Position numbers and translations under genes: made by a program. This document shows, one piece after another, positions 5,017 through 7,462 of a stretch of 7,462 bases of DNA; the first letter of the stretch is position 1, and every line of letters begins with the position of its first letter. This stretch comes from an uncultured Parabacteroides sp. (GTDB taxonomy: Bacteria > Bacteroidota > Bacteroidia > Bacteroidales > Tannerellaceae): positions 1 through 7,462 of the forward strand of contig USAD01000138.1 of assembly GCA_900552415.1 (NCBI GenBank), given 5' to 3'. Below the pieces are notes generated by a model that was not told where the DNA came from, made no database searches, and saw only the letters and a list, made by a program, of their open reading frames with translations.

Positions 5017-7125
5017 ATGAGGAATTTCTTATATATAGTTATTTTCAGCTTATCGTCTTGTTCGCTTACGGCCCAAATCAATACGGACCGGGTATTGGCG
5101 ATCGGACGTAACGCTTTGTATTTTGAGGATTATGTGCTCTCAATTCAGTATTTTAATCAGGTGATTCGCGCTAAGTCGTGGTTGGCCGAGCCCTATTTTT
5201 ACAGGGCAGTGGCAAAAATCAATTTGGATGATTACCAAGGCGCTATTGATGACTGTACGCTTTGTCTCCAAAGGAATCCTTTCCTGACGCAGGCCTATTA
5301 TGCCCGTGGTATCGCCAACCAGAGCTTGGATCGTTTTGATGAGGCGATCGAGGATTACAAGAAGGGACTGGAGTTTAAGCCTGAGGATCGGCAGATGATG
5401 ATTAATATGGCGATGGCCTTTATCCAGAAGAAGGATTATGACTCGGCGGAGAAGGAGTTTGAGTCGTTGATGAAAGCCCATCCGAAATATTCCATGAATT
5501 ATTTGACGCGTGGTGCGATGTATATTGATAAGGGAGATACGGTCAAGGCTTTGGCGGATTATGACAAGGCGATTGATATGGATCCTTACTATGCTCCGGC
5601 GTATGGAAACCGGGCCATCCTGTATTATCAGCGGGGTGAGTTCGAGAAGGCGCTTGATGACCTGAATGAGGCGTTGCGTTTGGATACGCGCGAGAGCGGT
5701 TACTATATCAACCGTGGATTGGTGCGTTATCAATTGAATGACTTGCGAGGGGCTATGGCGGATTACGATCAGGTGATCAGCATCGACAGTCATAATTTGA
5801 TTGCCCGCTTTAATCGTGGACTTTTGCGATTCCAGGTAGGTGATAACAACCGGGCGATTGAGGATTTTGACGTGGTCATCGAGATGGAGCCTGATAATTA
5901 TATGGCTTATTATAACCGGGCTTTGTTGCGTTTCGAGACCGGTGACTATCGTGGCGCGGTTGAGGATTACGATGTGGTGCTGAAAGAATACCCGACCTTC
6001 CTGCCGGGCTTTATCGCCCGTTCGGAAGCGAAACGGAAGATGGGCGACGAGGCGGGAGCCGATCGGGATTATTGGGCGGCGATCCGGATGGAGGAGCAGG
6101 CACGGAAAGGACAATTGCCTAAAAAGGGAACATCGAGCGGAGCGACACAAACGGCATCCGCTGATGATGGCGAGAATACGCGCGAGGAATCCGACAAGAA
6201 CATCGAGAAGTTTAATCGATTGGTGGTTTACGATAAGGAGGAGGAGCGCAAGAGTAAATATCAGAGCGAGGTACGTGGAAGGGTACAGGATCGTAATGTA
6301 CGGGTTGAGCTCGAGCCTCAATTTGTGCTGACCTATTATGTGAAGCCGGATCCGGTAAAGAAATTGATCTACTACGATAAGCAGTTGGAGGATTTCAACG
6401 CTCGTATGGTCTTGAAACGGAAATTGATTTTGACGAACGAGGAGGCGGCTTTGATTGAGGAGCAGATCTCTCGTCATTTCCTGTCGATCGATGATTACTC
6501 GGCGCAGCTGGCCGCTGATCCGAAGAATGTTTACGCTTATTTTGGGCGTGGCATGGATTTTATGCTGGTACAGGATTTTGCGGAGGCGATCAGTGACTTC
6601 TCGTCGGCGATTGATTTGGATCCGACATTCGTGATGGCTTACTTTAATCGGGCGGTCGTACGTTATAAGCAGATGATATATGATGAGTCGCAGCAGGCTA
6701 AGAGTGATAACTTTGACTTGTCCGGATCGATCATGAACCTGAATTCAACTCCAGGTCAAATCTCGGGCAGTCTTCCATCGACCTCCGATCCCTCTTCAGC
6801 TCGGTTGAAAGACAACAAGCGTGCTTATGAGCATGAGCAGATCGTGCGCGACTATGATATGGTGATCAAGCTGAGCCCTGATTTTGTGTATGCCTATTTC
6901 AATCGTGGTAATTTGCGATGTGGCCAGCGGGATTTCCGAGCGGCTATCGCGGATTATAACGAGGCGATCCGGCGTGATCCCGAATTTGCGGAGGCCTATT
7001 TCAACCGTGGCTTGGCTTGGCTTGCGCAAGGTGACGCGAATCGAGGTATCGCCGATTTGAGTAAGGCGGGTGAGCTTGGCATATACAATGCGTATAGCAT
7101 CATCAAACGTATGGCTAGTCGCTAA
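5017..7125 (+). CDS. Exported tetratricopeptide-repeat (TPR) protein
   Basis: The 702-residue protein begins with a short hydrophobic export signal. It could be cut by signal peptidase I before Gln20 (SLTA|Q) or processed as a lipoprotein at Cys15 (lipobox LSSC); the sequence does not decide. About ten TPRs run from 24 to 360 with the usual pattern AYYxRGxxxxxxGDYxxAIxDYxxAIxxDP. A non-repeat middle region follows: a polar Ser/Thr/Asp/Glu-rich linker (361-395), then a charged segment to about 500. Four further TPRs span 500-690. The second of these is split after its first helix by a roughly 45-residue Ser/Asn-rich insertion (559-604). TPR arrays bind protein partners; the partner is unknown. 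The gene has its own promoter and is followed by thrS, a pairing I recall from other Bacteroidales. The ATG at 5017 is chosen because the TTG at 4990 overlaps the -7 box. Confidence 0.9.
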   Translation: MRNFLYIVIFSLSSCSLTAQINTDRVLAIGRNALYFEDYVLSIQYFNQVIRAKSWLAEPYFYRAVAKINLDDYQGAIDDCTLCLQRNPFLTQAYYARGIANQSLDRFDEAIEDYKKGLEFKPEDRQMMINMAMAFIQKKDYDSAEKEFESLMKAHPKYSMNYLTRGAMYIDKGDTVKALADYDKAIDMDPYYAPAYGNRAILYYQRGEFEKALDDLNEALRLDTRESGYYINRGLVRYQLNDLRGAMADYDQVISIDSHNLIARFNRGLLRFQVGDNNRAIEDFDVVIEMEPDNYMAYYNRALLRFETGDYRGAVEDYDVVLKEYPTFLPGFIARSEAKRKMGDEAGADRDYWAAIRMEEQARKGQLPKKGTSSGATQTASADDGENTREESDKNIEKFNRLVVYDKEEERKSKYQSEVRGRVQDRNVRVELEPQFVLTYYVKPDPVKKLIYYDKQLEDFNARMVLKRKLILTNEEAALIEEQISRHFLSIDDYSAQLAADPKNVYAYFGRGMDFMLVQDFAEAISDFSSAIDLDPTFVMAYFNRAVVRYKQMIYDESQQAKSDNFDLSGSIMNLNSTPGQISGSLPSTSDPSSARLKDNKRAYEHEQIVRDYDMVIKLSPDFVYAYFNRGNLRCGQRDFRAAIADYNEAIRRDPEFAEAYFNRGLAWLAQGDANRGIADLSKAGELGIYNAYSIIKRMASR

Positions 7126-7170
7126 TATTGGTGGTAAAGTTTTGCGTTTGGGGAAACATAAAATGAGATA

Positions 7171-7203
7171 TTAGCCTTTATTAAAAAGAAAATATTAATT
7201 TTG
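7171..7203 (+). promoter_or_regulatory. Promoter of thrS
   Basis: TAATTTTG at 7196-7203 is a full match to the Bacteroidota -7 box TAnnTTTG. TTAG at 7171-7174, 21 bp upstream, matches three of four bases of the -33 box. The predicted leader before the ATG at 7240 is about 30 bases, too short for a T-box or similar riboswitch. Confidence 0.6.
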
Positions 7204-7239
7204 CCACTCAAAAGATATAGATTTTAGTTAAGTAGTTTT

Positions 7240-7462
7240 ATGATAAAAATTACATTTCCGGATAATTCCGTAAGAGAATATGCTGAGGGAACGACCGCGA
7301 TGCAGATCGCGGAAAGCATCAGCTCTCGTTTGGCACAAGAGGTTTTGGCCGCGAGTGTCAATGGCGAGACATGGGATTTGACTCGTCCTATCAATGAGGA
7401 CGCGTCCGTAAAATTGTTGAAGTGGGAGGATGAGGAAGGTAAGCATGCCTTCTGGCATTCAA
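7240..7462 (+). CDS. thrS: Threonyl-tRNA synthetase, N-terminal part (runs off the window)
   Basis: From the ATG at 7240 the frame stays open to the window edge for 74 codons. The product begins [19 protein letters not shown] and continues with [24 protein letters not shown], the characteristic TGS domain that opens threonyl-tRNA synthetase, including the [15 protein letters not shown] segment that follows it. The full enzyme (about 640 residues) attaches threonine to its tRNA. The gene has its own promoter 114 bp after the TPR gene. Only the TGS domain and the beginning of the next region can be seen, so the catalytic core is not verified. Confidence 0.93.
   Translation, partial: MIKITFPDNSVREYAEGTTAMQIAESISSRLAQEVLAASVNGETWDLTRPINEDASVKLLKWEDEEGKHAFWHS

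Noticed and set aside
5140..6477. A 445-codon open frame on the minus strand inside the TPR gene
   Set aside because: It is antisense to a clearly coding TPR protein. Its translation is rich in Ile, Leu, Arg and His with repeating segments that mirror the TPR repeats, and it shows no recognisable domain.
7126..7239. T-box or other riboswitch ahead of thrS
   Set aside because: The gap is short and AT-rich, no structured leader or T-box core is visible, and the predicted leader after the promoter is only about 30 bases.

Overview
The window looks like chromosome of a gut-type Bacteroidota, most likely Parabacteroides or a close Bacteroidales relative. The evidence is the protein style, the near absence of Shine-Dalgarno sequences, and matches to the Bacteroidota -7 promoter box TAnnTTTG (4985..4992, 7196..7203 and 419..426). 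All supported genes are on the + strand. The genus is an inference from family knowledge; no database was searched.

Layout. Positions 1-100 hold the last codons of an upstream gene and its intrinsic terminator. Positions 101-445 carry no gene but are structured: a run of palindromic CACTGCAGTG-type sites spaced exactly 22 bp apart, then a degenerate 32-bp direct repeat, then a candidate promoter. Positions 446-1843 encode a polyprenyl-phosphate sugar-1-phosphate transferase (WcaJ/WbaP type, first step of capsule or exopolysaccharide assembly). It is split by one in-frame TAG codon exactly between the membrane/Rossmann half and the catalytic half. Positions 1917-2915 hold ruvX (yqgF) and def (peptide deformylase), 9 bp apart. 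The end of ruvX carries a perfect 16-bp tandem duplication that changed its reading frame and stop codon. Positions 2942-4838 hold a biotin-dependent acyl-CoA carboxyltransferase and a short biotin carrier protein, closed by a very strong terminator. Positions 5017-7125 encode an exported 14-repeat TPR protein with its own promoter. Positions 7240-7462 are the start of thrS, which runs off the window.

How the parts work together. ruvX, def and thrS are housekeeping genes for RNA/DNA processing and translation. The carboxyltransferase and carrier form two parts of a propionyl/methylmalonyl-CoA enzyme of the succinate-propionate pathway; neither a biotin carboxylase nor a membrane decarboxylase subunit is present here. 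The sugar transferase would prime surface polysaccharide synthesis, but the amber codon means it is either inactive or made as two pieces.

I did not find a convincing new multi-gene system. The observations most worth following are the phased palindrome array at 138-217, the amber-split transferase, and the 16-bp duplication that undid a probable ATGA overlap between ruvX and def.
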